A stretch of 61,255 nt of DNA from GCA-2747515 sp964427825 (GCA_964427825.1 CAYRUU010000001.1:1-61255), one strand, 5' to 3'. Counted from the first letter of the stretch, positions 1 through 9,986 are shown. Numbers and translations: made by a program. Notes: a model not told the origin generated them from the sequence alone.

Positions 1-1747
1 CTGCTCCGTGAGAGAGGGTGATGTTGAGGGTGTCGTGTTCGGAGGTGGAGGGGGACACATACAGACGATTCTCCATGATACATTTATTAAAATCCACTTT
101 TGCCATTGGAATTTCAATCGACTTCCCTCTGACAAATTTCGTATAGAACGATTTTTCCTTAATCAACCCTTTGCATCCGGGCGAAAGCATGGCAAATACG
201 GTTTGATAGCTAGAATTATCATGCTTTGTAGGTGTCACACCACTCCCTTCCACAATCACTCCTATCCGATCACCTTCTTTATAGCGCCATGTAAGTGTCT
301 TAATGCCGGTTCCCATCACAAGCTGTTCATCGTTTTTAGCAAGTGGTGTCGTACGATCGGTGCGCGGATCCAAACCATAATACATCTCTTCCATTTTCAA
401 AAACGATCCATCGCCCGCGCCCTCGGGAAACGGACGGATACCTTTTGTGGCTCCTGCCATCGCCTTGGGACATGTGTTATCACGATTCATTTCTCCCGCT
501 TGACATGTGCCAGCAACAGGCACTTTTATCTCTCCTTTCTTCATATAATCATGACATCCGGCACCATAAAAATTCGGGCGTTCTTCACCGTACACCTTGC
601 CACAAATCCTTTCATATAATTCTTTTGCCGGCCACGGCTCACCATCAAAACAAAACGTCTCTTTTGCACCCGGACATCCACTTACGTTTGGGTCATTCCA
701 AATTTGCCCTGTGCGACGACTTTTCGGCACACAATACGGTTCTGGCACTGATGCCTTGAAGTCATTATAGTTATACTGCGTTGTCACAGATCCATCCGCT
801 GAAGGGCACGACAACATGCCGTTTTCGCGACACGTCGGCTTCACCCCGTAATCCATGCACCGCGCAAGATTGCGATAGCGTGCACCGCCGCCGCCACCTA
901 CTGCACCGCCGGATTCGCTGCTAGACTCTCCTCCACCTGATGAGGACGATGAGCTCAGCGCACCCTCTGCAGGTAAAACCTTTGTTGGACATGCGATTGA
1001 TCTGTCCATCATGAAGCACCGTGCAACATAATCAATCTCTTTCGTGTCATAGTGCTGACAGCCATCCAACTGATCTTCCGCTTCGGCATCCGGACGCTGA
1101 ATCTCAAAATAATCACCAGTGACAAAATCCTGCACATAGCAATAATCTGCACCCTGATTATGATTGCTCCCTCCCCCAATCGGTGCATCATAGCCATCAT
1201 CATCAGTATCCTCCGGATAGTCATCTGTAAAATCACCATTCTCATTACCGCCATTCATTTTTTGATCAAGCTCCATGGGATTGAAGTATAACTCCGCCTG
1301 TGCTCGCACGGCAAACGCATGCCATGCCGGTGACTCTCCGAAGCTTCCAATCGGCTCACCTGTGTACATACTCATACTTTTGTCCATTTTCCGATTCGGT
1401 CCTGTCAAATACCACATGTAATGCGCATCTTCCGTATTGGTAATACCCAAAACATTCGCCGTAGCGGTAATAAGTTCCCCCGGCTTTGGGTTTGGTGTAG
1501 AAAAATGAATGGATACAGTCGCCTCCTTTCCTTTATTTCTCACAACATTCATCATCTCGGTAGACGGTTGCAGTGCCTGCTCAATATTGGTTTTAAGGCT
1601 GTTTTCAATAAAACTAGAGATCATGTCTTTGCCCAAAGATGATGCGCCCATATCAAAAAGACCTGCCTGCGTCATAAACGGCATGCCTACAAGCACAATG
1701 ATTTGCGCTATGGCAATAATGCGTTGTCCAGAGCGATGCATGATCAT
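1..1747 (-). CDS. secreted cysteine-rich protein of the type IV secretion cluster (partial, runs off the window)
   Basis: An open frame of at least 582 codons starts at ATG 1747 and continues past the left edge. The ATG overlaps the stop of the upstream gene in an ATGA arrangement, which suggests translational coupling. Residues about 8-28 form a hydrophobic signal peptide or anchor. A beta-sandwich-like segment follows (PGELITATANV, then HYMWYLTGP), resembling Ig/PKD-type surface domains. Next come an acidic linker, a Ser/Gly-rich linker, and a region with at least 16 cysteines, which suggests disulfides outside the cytoplasm. It is the last visible gene of the VirB4/PrgI operon, so an exposed part of that machine is the best guess. 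I recognise no named family. Confidence 0.75.
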   Translation of the reverse strand, partial: MIMHRSGQRIIAIAQIIVLVGMPFMTQAGLFDMGASSLGKDMISSFIENSLKTNIEQALQPSTEMMNVVRNKGKEATVSIHFSTPNPKPGELITATANVLGITNTEDAHYMWYLTGPNRKMDKSMSMYTGEPIGSFGESPAWHAFAVRAQAELYFNPMELDQKMNGGNENGDFTDDYPEDTDDDGYDAPIGGGSNHNQGADYCYVQDFVTGDYFEIQRPDAEAEDQLDGCQHYDTKEIDYVARCFMMDRSIACPTKVLPAEGALSSSSSSGGGESSSESGGAVGGGGGARYRNLARCMDYGVKPTCRENGMLSCPSADGSVTTQYNYNDFKASVPEPYCVPKSRRTGQIWNDPNVSGCPGAKETFCFDGEPWPAKELYERICGKVYGEERPNFYGAGCHDYMKKGEIKVPVAGTCQAGEMNRDNTCPKAMAGATKGIRPFPEGAGDGSFLKMEEMYYGLDPRTDRTTPLAKNDEQLVMGTGIKTLTWRYKEGDRIGVIVEGSGVTPTKHDNSSYQTVFAMLSPGCKGLIKEKSFYTKFVRGKSIEIPMAKVDFNKCIMENRLYVSPSTSEHDTLNITLSHGA

Positions 1748-2385
1748 ACGACGCTAATGATGAGAATGGTATCCAGTGCCAGATTTACCGCAAAAACTGC
1801 CCATGCCACGTACATGGTGTGCACACGTCCGCGTGTCCACCAATAGGTGACCACAGGTGCAAAAAGTGGCAGTAGTAGAACGGGTGTGTGAAAATGGTTG
1901 AACAGTAAGATAAAAAACACCATTCCTGCCGCAATCCACGCCGCCGTACGTGAGCGCATTGTCCCATGATACACAAAACCCCATGCAAAAAACGTAAAAA
2001 TCCACAACATAAGCAATGCAAACACTACTTCAAAAAGCATAAACGCTTTGAAACTGTCTGCAATCGCTTGCGGCAGTGTTGCCTGATATGCCTCCACGCC
2101 CCAGCCCAGCTTTACAAGCACCCATCCCAAAAGAATACCCACCACTGTTGCAATGGCAAGTACAAGTCCGTCGCGCAGTGATATGGCATAAGATCCATTG
2201 CCATAGTGTGCGCGGTCTTTGTGGAGCACTACGCGCACAAAAAGCACCGGCAACAGCACCAAAAAAATCGGTACTGCCGTAAAAACTTCACTCTTGTATC
2301 GTCCAATTGGAAAGAAAAAATACAGCGCCACACAACCAAGCGCAAAAATTGTGGAAATCACTTGTGTTTTTGTTTCGTGCGTCAT
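1744..2385 (-). CDS. multi-pass membrane protein, possibly a degenerate CPBP-type protein
   Basis: 213 aa with about six hydrophobic segments. The C-terminal half (WGFVYHG, then about 20 residues later FNHFHTP, then a last helix with NLALD) has the spacing of CPBP intramembrane proteins, in which EExxxR is followed by FxxxH and a third His/Asn motif. Here the Glu-Glu pair reads Ala-Trp, so protease activity would be unlikely. It lies between the 246-aa protein and the secreted cysteine-rich protein in the secretion operon and overlaps the latter by 4 nt. The membrane topology is clear. The family assignment is an inference. Confidence 0.7.
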   Translation of the reverse strand: MTHETKTQVISTIFALGCVALYFFFPIGRYKSEVFTAVPIFLVLLPVLFVRVVLHKDRAHYGNGSYAISLRDGLVLAIATVVGILLGWVLVKLGWGVEAYQATLPQAIADSFKAFMLFEVVFALLMLWIFTFFAWGFVYHGTMRSRTAAWIAAGMVFFILLFNHFHTPVLLLPLFAPVVTYWWTRGRVHTMYVAWAVFAVNLALDTILIISVV

Positions 2386-2469
2386 AAATCTTTATATCAC
2401 CATTATAGAGTATAGTATACCATATCTTTTACATATTGTGGTATAGTCACCGTTCCGCACAACGGCATT

Positions 2470-3210
2470 CTAATTTTTTCCATGCTTCTTAACAAAATCA
2501 CGGGCTTTTGCCACACGCTTTCTCTCACTCTCCTGTGCGTTATACACAATACCAAGCGAGATCGGTGCAATGTTGATGATCGGAATCATATCAATGATCA
2601 TCAAAAAAATACGCCACCACATGCGCGATCGCTGCTTCTGCACAGGTCCAACCTTCCGCAATTTCACGGTAATATACAATGACGTCAACAACGACATCCC
2701 GGGAATGGGGATAATGTCAATCAAATCGTCCAAAAAAGCAACCATGTAGAGCATTGTCCAATTCATGTTTCGGTATTTTGCAACGATCTTTTCCTGCTTG
2801 TTTAGTTCGCGCAGGATTGATGAAGATTGCTCCGCCCCCCCCTGTTGCTGCGCAATCGCGTCACGCTCATCATGAAGATCTTGTTTGATTTGTGCATCAG
2901 TGCGCGCCTGTGGTTGTGCCTGTGCTGCCACGCGACTGGCTGCAATCCCCTGCGAAACGGACTGCATATACCGCTCATGTGCCATATCCCGCTGTATTTC
3001 ATGTGCAGAAAGAGACCTTGATCGCACAGTGTCTTCTTGCGGTACCCGATCCCGATCATCCGCCTCACGCATAGTACGCTCCGCAGTAGCCTGTGCATAC
3101 CGTGCTTGTACGACGTTTTTTTGCGGATCAGTTGTATTCGTGACACGCGTATTGCGCAATGCACGCATACGTGACCGCTCCTCAGAAGTTGTCGGCTGTG
3201 CAGTTGCCAT
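2470..3210 (-). CDS. T4SS-cluster protein with charged N-terminus and C-terminal membrane hairpin
   Basis: 246 aa. Residues 1-130 are Arg/Gln/Ala-rich, charged and probably coiled or disordered. Residues about 145-235 hold two hydrophobic segments separated by basic residues; each contains a similar pattern (DDLIDIIPIPG and IDMIPIINIAP), which suggests an internal duplication. The ATG shares one base with the stop of virB4 (TAATG), so the genes are coupled. Function is unknown. Its position directly after VirB4 suggests a membrane partner of that ATPase. Confidence 0.7.
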   Translation of the reverse strand: MATAQPTTSEERSRMRALRNTRVTNTTDPQKNVVQARYAQATAERTMREADDRDRVPQEDTVRSRSLSAHEIQRDMAHERYMQSVSQGIAASRVAAQAQPQARTDAQIKQDLHDERDAIAQQQGGAEQSSSILRELNKQEKIVAKYRNMNWTMLYMVAFLDDLIDIIPIPGMSLLTSLYITVKLRKVGPVQKQRSRMWWRIFLMIIDMIPIINIAPISLGIVYNAQESERKRVAKARDFVKKHGKN

Positions 3211-5060
3211 TATGCCATGCTTTCATCATTTTGCTCGTCAATTTCCTCTTTTGCTCGCTGGATCTCCTCCAATTGACGCGGATCGGATGTAATGATCTGA
3301 TCTTCACTGTATGACGCAATCACTTTGATCGCCGCATGTTTCGGACCAGCAAAGAGAATCCCTTCACCCACATTACTCTCCAAAAGCAGGAATTTCTCAT
3401 GATCCGTCAAAAAAAACGTCTCTGCAATCACATCCACCGACGCCGGCGATTGACGCAAGAGGAGTTGTAATGATGAGTTTGTCACGATTGGCTTGCCGTA
3501 GCGACTCATCATAAAGTCACTCACATCCTGCGTGATCGTCGTCAGTCCCGTATAGTATTTGCGACAGCGTTTGGCAATACCAAACATGAATGCCGCCGCG
3601 TCTTCATTTTGCATCATCACCCACGCTTCGTCCACCGCTACGATGCGTCGTGTCATATTGGTCCGCATCTCATTCCAGATAAACTGCAAGACGATATACA
3701 TGGCAATCGGGCGCAGTTCATCCTCCAAATCACGAATATTAAACACCACCATCTGATTACCGATCTCAATATTGGTCGGTTCATTCAAAAATCCCGAAAA
3801 AATACCCTCCGTATATTTGGACAAACGCTTCGCAAGTGAATCACCGCCATCCATACTGCGCAACACCTCATACAAATCCGACATTGTCGGATAACCGGCA
3901 TGTGGAATATTGCCAAAACGGCTCTTTTCCGAAATATCACGCACCGCATACGCCTCACGGATAGCGCGCTCCAGCACCGTATCTTCCTCCGGTGTTACAC
4001 TGCCCAGCATAATATGCAAAAGTCCAATCAAGCTCGCCACCGCATTGCGAAACACATCTTCCGGACGCTCGTCTTTCGGCACCTGTGGCAACTCAAAGGG
4101 GTTGATGTGCGCACTTGATCCCAGGGAAATGTGAATATACGACCCACCCACCGTTTGACACAGGTGCTTATATTCACTCTCCGGATCAATCACAATCACA
4201 TTGATTCCCATCATCAGCGACCGCAGTAGTTCCAGTTTGACAAAATAACTCTTACCACCACCAGACTTGGCAAAAACCACCATGTTGGCATTCTCCATCT
4301 GAAACCGATCAAAGAGAATTAGGCTGTTGTTGTGGCGATTGATGCCATACAAAATACCTTGATTGGATGATAGGTCCGCCGACACAAAAGGAAACGTTGT
4401 GGACAGTGGCGATGTGTTGAGGTTATTACCCACGTTCAGCATATCATCACCCAGCGGAATGGTTGACTGAAATCCGTGCTCCATGCGCAAAACAGCAGAT
4501 TTAGTATACACCAACTGCGCCTCCAAAATAGCCTCAATTTCATTTTTGCGTCTCTGCAACACGGTTTTTTTGTCGGCATAGATCGTCATATACAACCCAA
4601 AGCGGAAGAAGCGCTCTGTCCCCTGCTGCAAACTCACGCGCAAGCTTTCAATGTTCTGCACCGCCGTCTCCAACATCGGATCACTCACTTTTCCGGATTC
4701 CGCCTCAATATTGATCTGCGAATACACGCGTGCGGCGCTCTTTTTCAAGTTTTTCAACACTTCGCGTGTGTCCGCCGGATGAATAAACATCCCCACATCC
4801 ATGGGAAAATCAATATTGATGATCGGCGAAAACCAATTGTCACTCAAAAAACGCGGATAGGCAACTGTAAAAATGGTCGTAGCAAGCACCTCACCGACCT
4901 GAATATGGTCTGGTTGAATTTGCAACGCGCTCGGTGCAATCAATCCGCGCACCGTTGCCACGCCTTTCTGATAAAATTCCTCGTTGTCAAGAATTTCATT
5001 GCGCGGCTTTGCGGGTTTTTTTTGTGGCGCGGATTGTGCGTCTTTCTTCCTCAAAAACAT
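3210..5060 (-). CDS. virB4: VirB4/TraC-family ATPase of type IV secretion (motor domain)
   Basis: 616 aa. Walker A is AKSGGGKS (residues 264-271) and Walker B is IVAVDEAW (473-480). The downstream TTITQDVSDF and GRPIV-like segments fit the RecA-like fold of VirB4 ATPases. These hexameric motors sit at the inner-membrane base of type IV secretion or DNA-transfer machines. The usual VirB4 N-terminal region is partly encoded by the separate upstream gene (5098-5796). A 37-nt gap separates the two, and the next gene overlaps by one base. The family call is secure. Whether the machine moves DNA, protein or a pilus cannot be told here. Confidence 0.93.
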   Translation of the reverse strand: MFLRKKDAQSAPQKKPAKPRNEILDNEEFYQKGVATVRGLIAPSALQIQPDHIQVGEVLATTIFTVAYPRFLSDNWFSPIINIDFPMDVGMFIHPADTREVLKNLKKSAARVYSQINIEAESGKVSDPMLETAVQNIESLRVSLQQGTERFFRFGLYMTIYADKKTVLQRRKNEIEAILEAQLVYTKSAVLRMEHGFQSTIPLGDDMLNVGNNLNTSPLSTTFPFVSADLSSNQGILYGINRHNNSLILFDRFQMENANMVVFAKSGGGKSYFVKLELLRSLMMGINVIVIDPESEYKHLCQTVGGSYIHISLGSSAHINPFELPQVPKDERPEDVFRNAVASLIGLLHIMLGSVTPEEDTVLERAIREAYAVRDISEKSRFGNIPHAGYPTMSDLYEVLRSMDGGDSLAKRLSKYTEGIFSGFLNEPTNIEIGNQMVVFNIRDLEDELRPIAMYIVLQFIWNEMRTNMTRRIVAVDEAWVMMQNEDAAAFMFGIAKRCRKYYTGLTTITQDVSDFMMSRYGKPIVTNSSLQLLLRQSPASVDVIAETFFLTDHEKFLLLESNVGEGILFAGPKHAAIKVIASYSEDQIITSDPRQLEEIQRAKEEIDEQNDESMA

Positions 5061-5097
5061 AGATGTGTTCCGATTTAGCGATTATAGATCCCCTTTT

Positions 5098-5796
5098 CTA
5101 TCGCAGACCCTCCACTTCTGACTGCTCAATATTCTTAATTGACGACTGTGCAAATTCCGACGGATTATACATACCATAATACAATTCAATCAATTCGTCC
5201 GTGTTGAGTGTGGTGAAACTCAGTCCCGTGCCACCAAGTGCCGCCGACACATGATCCACGCGCTGCCACAGTTGGTTTTTATATGTCTCAAAAAGCGCCT
5301 CACTCTCCACAATTCTGTCTGCCGGCTGGATGAGATTGGACACCTTACCAAGCATGCCCTGATGTGTATCCTCCACAGGTGCGAATGGGATCACGATGTA
5401 GAAAAACTTACTCATGATATTGGTCACCTCCGTCAAATTCTTGATGAAATCTTGATACTCCATGATCTGCAGCTTCAGCAGTTCATTGCGTTGCGCTCGC
5501 GCCCTTTCGCGCAATAGTTCAATATACGGCTGTACGTTCAATTTGCGCGAACTGATCACGATTTGGATCTGAAAATCCAAGGAATTGAGGAAGTTTTGAT
5601 AGGCACCAATAATCGCCCGCTGCTCATCAGAAGACTTCAAATCAAAGTTCACTGTGGATACCAAAAGCACAGCGCGCAATGTGCCGTTTTTAAGTACCAC
5701 CACGCCATCTTTGATGGTTCGGATATCCACGTACTTCAACGTGCTACTGCCTGTTGATGATTCTTTCGGTTTTTTGGATGATGAAAAAAAACTCAT
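5098..5796 (-). CDS. TraC-like N-terminal domain protein (separate VirB4 N-domain)
   Basis: 232 aa, soluble. After a Ser/Lys-rich start, the segment YVDIRTIKDGVVVLKNGTL and the long helical middle resemble the N-terminal domain of TraC/VirB4 proteins, which contacts the inner-membrane complex. It ends before any P-loop, and the ATPase follows as its own gene. It starts 3 nt after the prgI stop, so the order is PrgI, TraC-N, VirB4. The split is consistent with clusters known from Patescibacteria (recalled, not checked). Confidence 0.8.
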   Translation of the reverse strand: MSFFSSSKKPKESSTGSSTLKYVDIRTIKDGVVVLKNGTLRAVLLVSTVNFDLKSSDEQRAIIGAYQNFLNSLDFQIQIVISSRKLNVQPYIELLRERARAQRNELLKLQIMEYQDFIKNLTEVTNIMSKFFYIVIPFAPVEDTHQGMLGKVSNLIQPADRIVESEALFETYKNQLWQRVDHVSAALGGTGLSFTTLNTDELIELYYGMYNPSEFAQSSIKNIEQSEVEGLR

Positions 5797-5799
5797 AGA

Positions 5800-6246
5800 T
5801 TATTTTTGTTTTGCACGTTCACGAATAATTTTTTGGATACGCTCACTGCGATCTACACCGCGCGTGTCCAGTGTTGATGCCAGAGCGGCAACATCCTCTG
5901 TAGACAATTGGCGCTCCTCCTTCTTTTGTAGGCGCTGTTTTTGCTCATCCGTCTTTTTTGGCGGTTTCACCACTTCGTTTTGCCATGTATATACCTTTGG
6001 ACGAAAGAGATATGTAAATCCATAGCCGATGAATGTGATGAGAGCTACACCATTTGGGCGATAAAATGCCAACAGGAACGTCACAATCACTATTGGTACG
6101 GCAGCCAAATAGAATGTCGTTTTGTCTACAAGGTTCCACAGTGCCGCCAAAATCGTGCCGCCGGCAAAAAACCACCCGATATGCTTCCACGTAAACGGTC
6201 CGGCAATTTTATCTTCCACATCAATGTACTGTGGTACAATTTGCAT
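5800..6246 (-). CDS. prgI: PrgI family membrane protein
   Basis: 148 aa. The N-terminal VPQYIDVEDKIAGPFTWKH is the PrgI family signature. Two or three membrane segments follow within residues 22-85, then a charged, Lys/Gln-rich cytoplasmic tail with a likely coiled coil. PrgI is a small inner-membrane component found next to VirB4 in Gram-positive-type conjugation systems. It is first in a leftward operon that continues through TraC-N, VirB4 and three more genes. Confidence 0.9.
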   Translation of the reverse strand: MQIVPQYIDVEDKIAGPFTWKHIGWFFAGGTILAALWNLVDKTTFYLAAVPIVIVTFLLAFYRPNGVALITFIGYGFTYLFRPKVYTWQNEVVKPPKKTDEQKQRLQKKEERQLSTEDVAALASTLDTRGVDRSERIQKIIRERAKQK

Positions 6247-6276
6247 AAACGTTTTTGTTTTATCAGCCTCGTATGT

Positions 6277-6304
6277 ATTTTATCACCAATTGGCAAAAAA
6301 ACAA
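6277..6304 (-). promoter_or_regulatory. probable promoter of the PrgI-VirB4 operon
   Basis: On the minus strand TTGTTT is followed after 16 nt by TAAAAT, with a TG extension before the -10. It lies about 30 nt upstream of the prgI ATG. The rest of 6247-6517 is gene-free and holds diverged CCTGAAC / TTCCAGG-type intergenic repeats. Confidence 0.45.
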
Positions 6305-6517
6305 AACAGTACTGTGATGTGCTTGTGCCATTTTTCGTATTTTATAAAAATGTGTCGGTCTAGATAGCAACACTGTCACCCTGAACTTTTTTTGGGATCT
6401 ATACATTTGTCACCTTGAACAAAACATTTTCATTCCAGGATTGACGCGGGATTTATTAACTTTATCATCCCAGGCAATACACCGTCACTATGCGCGCAAA
6501 AAGATTACCCTTTACAT

Positions 6518-7927
6518 TCAATTTTCCGCACGCGGTGAAAGATATTTCTTTGTTGATTGCAGTGTATGATGCTTTTTGCGCTCAATTGGCAAATTGTGAT
6601 TGGAGCTGAAAGAAATAACCCCATGTACCGATGATGCTTGCACAGCGGGCAAATTGTCCGGCGACTGTACTACTGGCGTCATTGTGCCATAACCGCTCTG
6701 CAAACCAATCGTACGTGGTGCTTCCACACTTTTGTGTTGCGGCGCAGCAACGCGCTGTTGTTTTTGTGTTCCGATGCCAATAGTGTTGCTCTGTGTGACT
6801 TTTTTTGGCATTGACTGCGTTTGTGATGGGCGCTTTTGGGACTCCAGAAGACCCTGTGGTGATCTATGCGTAGATGACGTGCTAGGCACACCCCCCTGCG
6901 GTCGCATCATTGGTGTTTGTCCCCATGTTGGTTGCGCTTCTGCTGGTTTCTGTATCTGTTGCGTCTGCGCCTGTGGCTGTGTCGCCTGTTGTAGTGGCTG
7001 TGGCGGTTTTTGCACATACATGCTCCGCTGCTGTGGCACAAATCCCCCCGATGACCGCACGCTCTGCACGGCATTGCGGATCGTATAATGCGCCGTATCG
7101 GTTGGAAAATACTCATTGCGACGCACCACACCCTCGCGACTCTGCATCCTATCTCGCACATCTTCCTCCTTCTGTGGTGCCACCACATGTGAATCATCAT
7201 CCATTGTCTGCGGCTGTGCATCAAAAACAATCATACGCTGATCACGATCAATGGTCAGTGGCACACCCTCATCGCGTGACTTGAGCATCATCGCCAACTT
7301 TTGCCGATCATCCTGCGACAATCCCCGCGTCGGCTCCGCGCGAAACACAAATTCCCCACGTTCAATCGCCGTGTGCTTACTTGCGCCCAACACCCTCTCA
7401 TACACCATAATCCAATTTTTCACACTTGGCCTCAGTGGTTGTGGCAACGATCGCATGAAAATCTGCACGCCCGTCACCGTTTGATCCTTGATCGCGGGGT
7501 ATTGACGGAGTGCCTGCTCCAAAGGTAGTGGCACCAGATGGCGTTGCGGTTGTTGTGGTTCACTTTCCTCTTCCTCATCGCGCTGTGGTACAGGTGTGAT
7601 GTTTACTATTTCTCGCAACATACGCAATCCCTCCTGCGGCGGAATCCCACACACTTGCGCAATATGCTGCACAAACGCATCCTCCGACACTTCGCGGAAA
7701 AAATATCTACGCACACTGCGGGACAATTCCTCCGTCTGCGCGTCATTGAGGTGGTATTTTTGCTCAATAGCAAAGATGTATCGCGCAATTTCTCGCGACT
7801 TAAGAATATCCTGTACCTTTTCTGGCAGTGCGTGAAAGTATTCCCATAGACGGATGTTTTCATTAGTAAAAAAATCCTTTCGTGAAAAACCCGCCATCAT
7901 TGGTAGATATTTTTGATCATCCTCCAT
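6518..7927 (-). CDS. T4SS-cluster protein with long Gln/Pro-rich tail, unknown function
   Basis: 469 aa, no signal peptide or membrane segment. Residues 1-130 are helical and charged (LPEKVQDILKSREIARYIF). A second folded-looking segment spans about 147-255. The rest is rich in Gln, Pro and Thr and probably disordered. It lies 37 nt after the VirB6-like gene, likely in one transcript. A cytoplasmic accessory or scaffold role is plausible from position only. Confidence 0.72.
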   Translation of the reverse strand: MEDDQKYLPMMAGFSRKDFFTNENIRLWEYFHALPEKVQDILKSREIARYIFAIEQKYHLNDAQTEELSRSVRRYFFREVSEDAFVQHIAQVCGIPPQEGLRMLREIVNITPVPQRDEEEESEPQQPQRHLVPLPLEQALRQYPAIKDQTVTGVQIFMRSLPQPLRPSVKNWIMVYERVLGASKHTAIERGEFVFRAEPTRGLSQDDRQKLAMMLKSRDEGVPLTIDRDQRMIVFDAQPQTMDDDSHVVAPQKEEDVRDRMQSREGVVRRNEYFPTDTAHYTIRNAVQSVRSSGGFVPQQRSMYVQKPPQPLQQATQPQAQTQQIQKPAEAQPTWGQTPMMRPQGGVPSTSSTHRSPQGLLESQKRPSQTQSMPKKVTQSNTIGIGTQKQQRVAAPQHKSVEAPRTIGLQSGYGTMTPVVQSPDNLPAVQASSVHGVISFSSNHNLPIERKKHHTLQSTKKYLSPRAEN

Positions 7928-7964
7928 ATACCCCTCTCATAATAATAAATCAGTGTAATAAAAT

Positions 7965-9986
7965 CTACGGCGCAACACCCATGGGATTTGGTGAGGTATA
8001 CCGCATTTCAGCTTCAGCAAAAGCCTGTCTCTGCTCATTTGATTGTGCATCAAGAAATATCTGCTGACCACGTGCAGTGAGTTGACCATGTCTACTTGAC
8101 ATGGCAACGTAGGATGCTTGTTGCCTATTATATTCATCAGATTCCACAGCCGCCCTCGTATCACGATATGCTGCTGCTGCACGTTGCTTTGCTAGCACTT
8201 CCGCATTCATACCACCAAACACATTCTTCGCCATGTCATTGATTTCATTTTGTGATAGCGGTACAAAAGTACTCCCACCACCTGCCGCAACCCTTTGACG
8301 TCTTGCCTCTTCACGAGAAATATCCATTTCCACAACCTTGTGTCCATAACCACTGTTACGCATCTTCTTCTTTACAGCCTTTTGCGTTTCAGTATCAAGT
8401 TTATCAAATGTCTTGATGAGTTCATCAACCTCCTCATTTAACAAGTCTACTTTCTTTTCCGAGAGAACTTGTGCTTTTGCTTCATCTTCAACATCCGTTG
8501 CCGTATTAAGTGGTGCTTCCCGCATCTTCTTTTTTTCTTCCTCTATACGCCTACCCTTACTACGTGCCAACGCATCCTCATCCCCACCCCATCCCGTAAT
8601 TTTTCCAGCAGCCCTTGCTAATCTACCGGAATCCGGCTTCTGACCAATACTAGTCCCAAACTGCTGTACACCACTGCTAAATTTATCTTTTGTCGCCGCA
8701 AATCTCTTCCTTCTCTCATCTTCAGCATTTTTAAAGCGCTGTCCAACACCGCTCACAATACCTGTTGCGGCAGCAATGGGTCTATCAATGCGTGTAACCG
8801 ATGCGGCACCCTTACTCATACCAAGCGCCGCACTCTTACCAAACCCCTGTAACCGCCCCCTCGCTTTTGTTGCCATACCCAAAACCGCACTAGACGCCCC
8901 ATCCCCCATAGCACCCACTGTCATAATGCCCGTCCACAAAATAATCAACGACACCACATAAGTCAACACATTCGGAACCACACCATTCTTGTTCGCTGCC
9001 TCCATAGCCCCCTTAAAATACCCATCGCCCATGCCCTGCAAAATACTCACGGAAAGAACAAGGACAAACAGTAAAATCGGTCCTGTGGATAAGTATTTAA
9101 TAAACTGATTCCACCACTTATTTGCATAGGAGCTTGTCATGGGAAATGCCGCCATTGTAAACCCTGCCGATGCAAAAACCAAAAGCAATGCCAAAGCAAC
9201 AACACGAATCACAAGCAAGAGTGCAACTGCCATCACCACAATCAAGAAGAGGAGACCGATAATGATCCCCATAAAAATATTTGTCCATGAATCCGGTGCC
9301 CCCGCTGAATTTACATCCTTTCCAACAAGAATATTTGCAAATCCCGTACCACTACCAATCGTACTCATCAATGCACTTCCCGATCGTATATCACCACCTC
9401 CAACACCACCTGCGTCCATGATCCACATCATAGTCACATTGGACACATCGATCAACACCCGTGCAATCGGCCACGAAAAATTCACCAAAAGCGCCATCAC
9501 CACAATCATCACCCACGTATTGCGAATATGATAGCGTGAAATCTGAAAGACAGTGCAAAACGCCGAATAGAGAAGGAAAAAAATAAAGAACATATTAAGA
9601 AAATCCCGCACCGTCTTCCACCCCATATACACACCGGGATTATTCCGAATTAAGTCCATAAATGTCGGCTTCAAGGACCAATCAATCAAACCCACCGCCA
9701 ATGCAATAAGATTAGCAATGAGTTGTACGAAGCCGAAAAATAACTCCTTTAACATATTACCAAAATCTGGTAAGGGGTTTAGTTTGGATAAATTTCCCAG
9801 ATCAGGTTTTCCTGTGTCGGGTATCGTATATAAGCCACCAGGTTGTGTGAAACCCTGAAATTGTCCCATATTCGACCCCGTAGATCCCTGAGACCATACT
9901 ACTTCAGTAAAAGATAAATGAGTAGTAATAGTTAATAAAAAAAATAATATATATATATATATTTTATTTTTATAAATAGGACTCAT
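7965..9986 (-). CDS. VirB6/TrbL-like polytopic membrane protein
   Basis: 673 aa. An N-terminal signal segment is followed by a Gly/Gln-rich external stretch, then at least six hydrophobic helices up to about residue 370, including a very long one (GIIIGLLFLIVVMAVALLL). A hydrophilic C-terminal half (about 390-673) is rich in charged residues and coiled-coil propensity. This matches the VirB6/TrbL class, which forms the inner-membrane channel of type IV secretion systems, usually with a long cytoplasmic tail. The neighbours PrgI, TraC-N and VirB4 support this. Confidence 0.8.
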   Translation of the reverse strand: MSPIYKNKIYIYILFFLLTITTHLSFTEVVWSQGSTGSNMGQFQGFTQPGGLYTIPDTGKPDLGNLSKLNPLPDFGNMLKELFFGFVQLIANLIALAVGLIDWSLKPTFMDLIRNNPGVYMGWKTVRDFLNMFFIFFLLYSAFCTVFQISRYHIRNTWVMIVVMALLVNFSWPIARVLIDVSNVTMMWIMDAGGVGGGDIRSGSALMSTIGSGTGFANILVGKDVNSAGAPDSWTNIFMGIIIGLLFLIVVMAVALLLVIRVVALALLLVFASAGFTMAAFPMTSSYANKWWNQFIKYLSTGPILLFVLVLSVSILQGMGDGYFKGAMEAANKNGVVPNVLTYVVSLIILWTGIMTVGAMGDGASSAVLGMATKARGRLQGFGKSAALGMSKGAASVTRIDRPIAAATGIVSGVGQRFKNAEDERRKRFAATKDKFSSGVQQFGTSIGQKPDSGRLARAAGKITGWGGDEDALARSKGRRIEEEKKKMREAPLNTATDVEDEAKAQVLSEKKVDLLNEEVDELIKTFDKLDTETQKAVKKKMRNSGYGHKVVEMDISREEARRQRVAAGGGSTFVPLSQNEINDMAKNVFGGMNAEVLAKQRAAAAYRDTRAAVESDEYNRQQASYVAMSSRHGQLTARGQQIFLDAQSNEQRQAFAEAEMRYTSPNPMGVAP

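Noticed and set aside
8..759. Two rightward ORFs of 203 and 138 codons at the left edge
   Set aside because: They lie antisense to the leftward partial gene, which has a signal peptide, coupled start and continuous frame across the region; the rightward products look like random Cys/His-rich translation.
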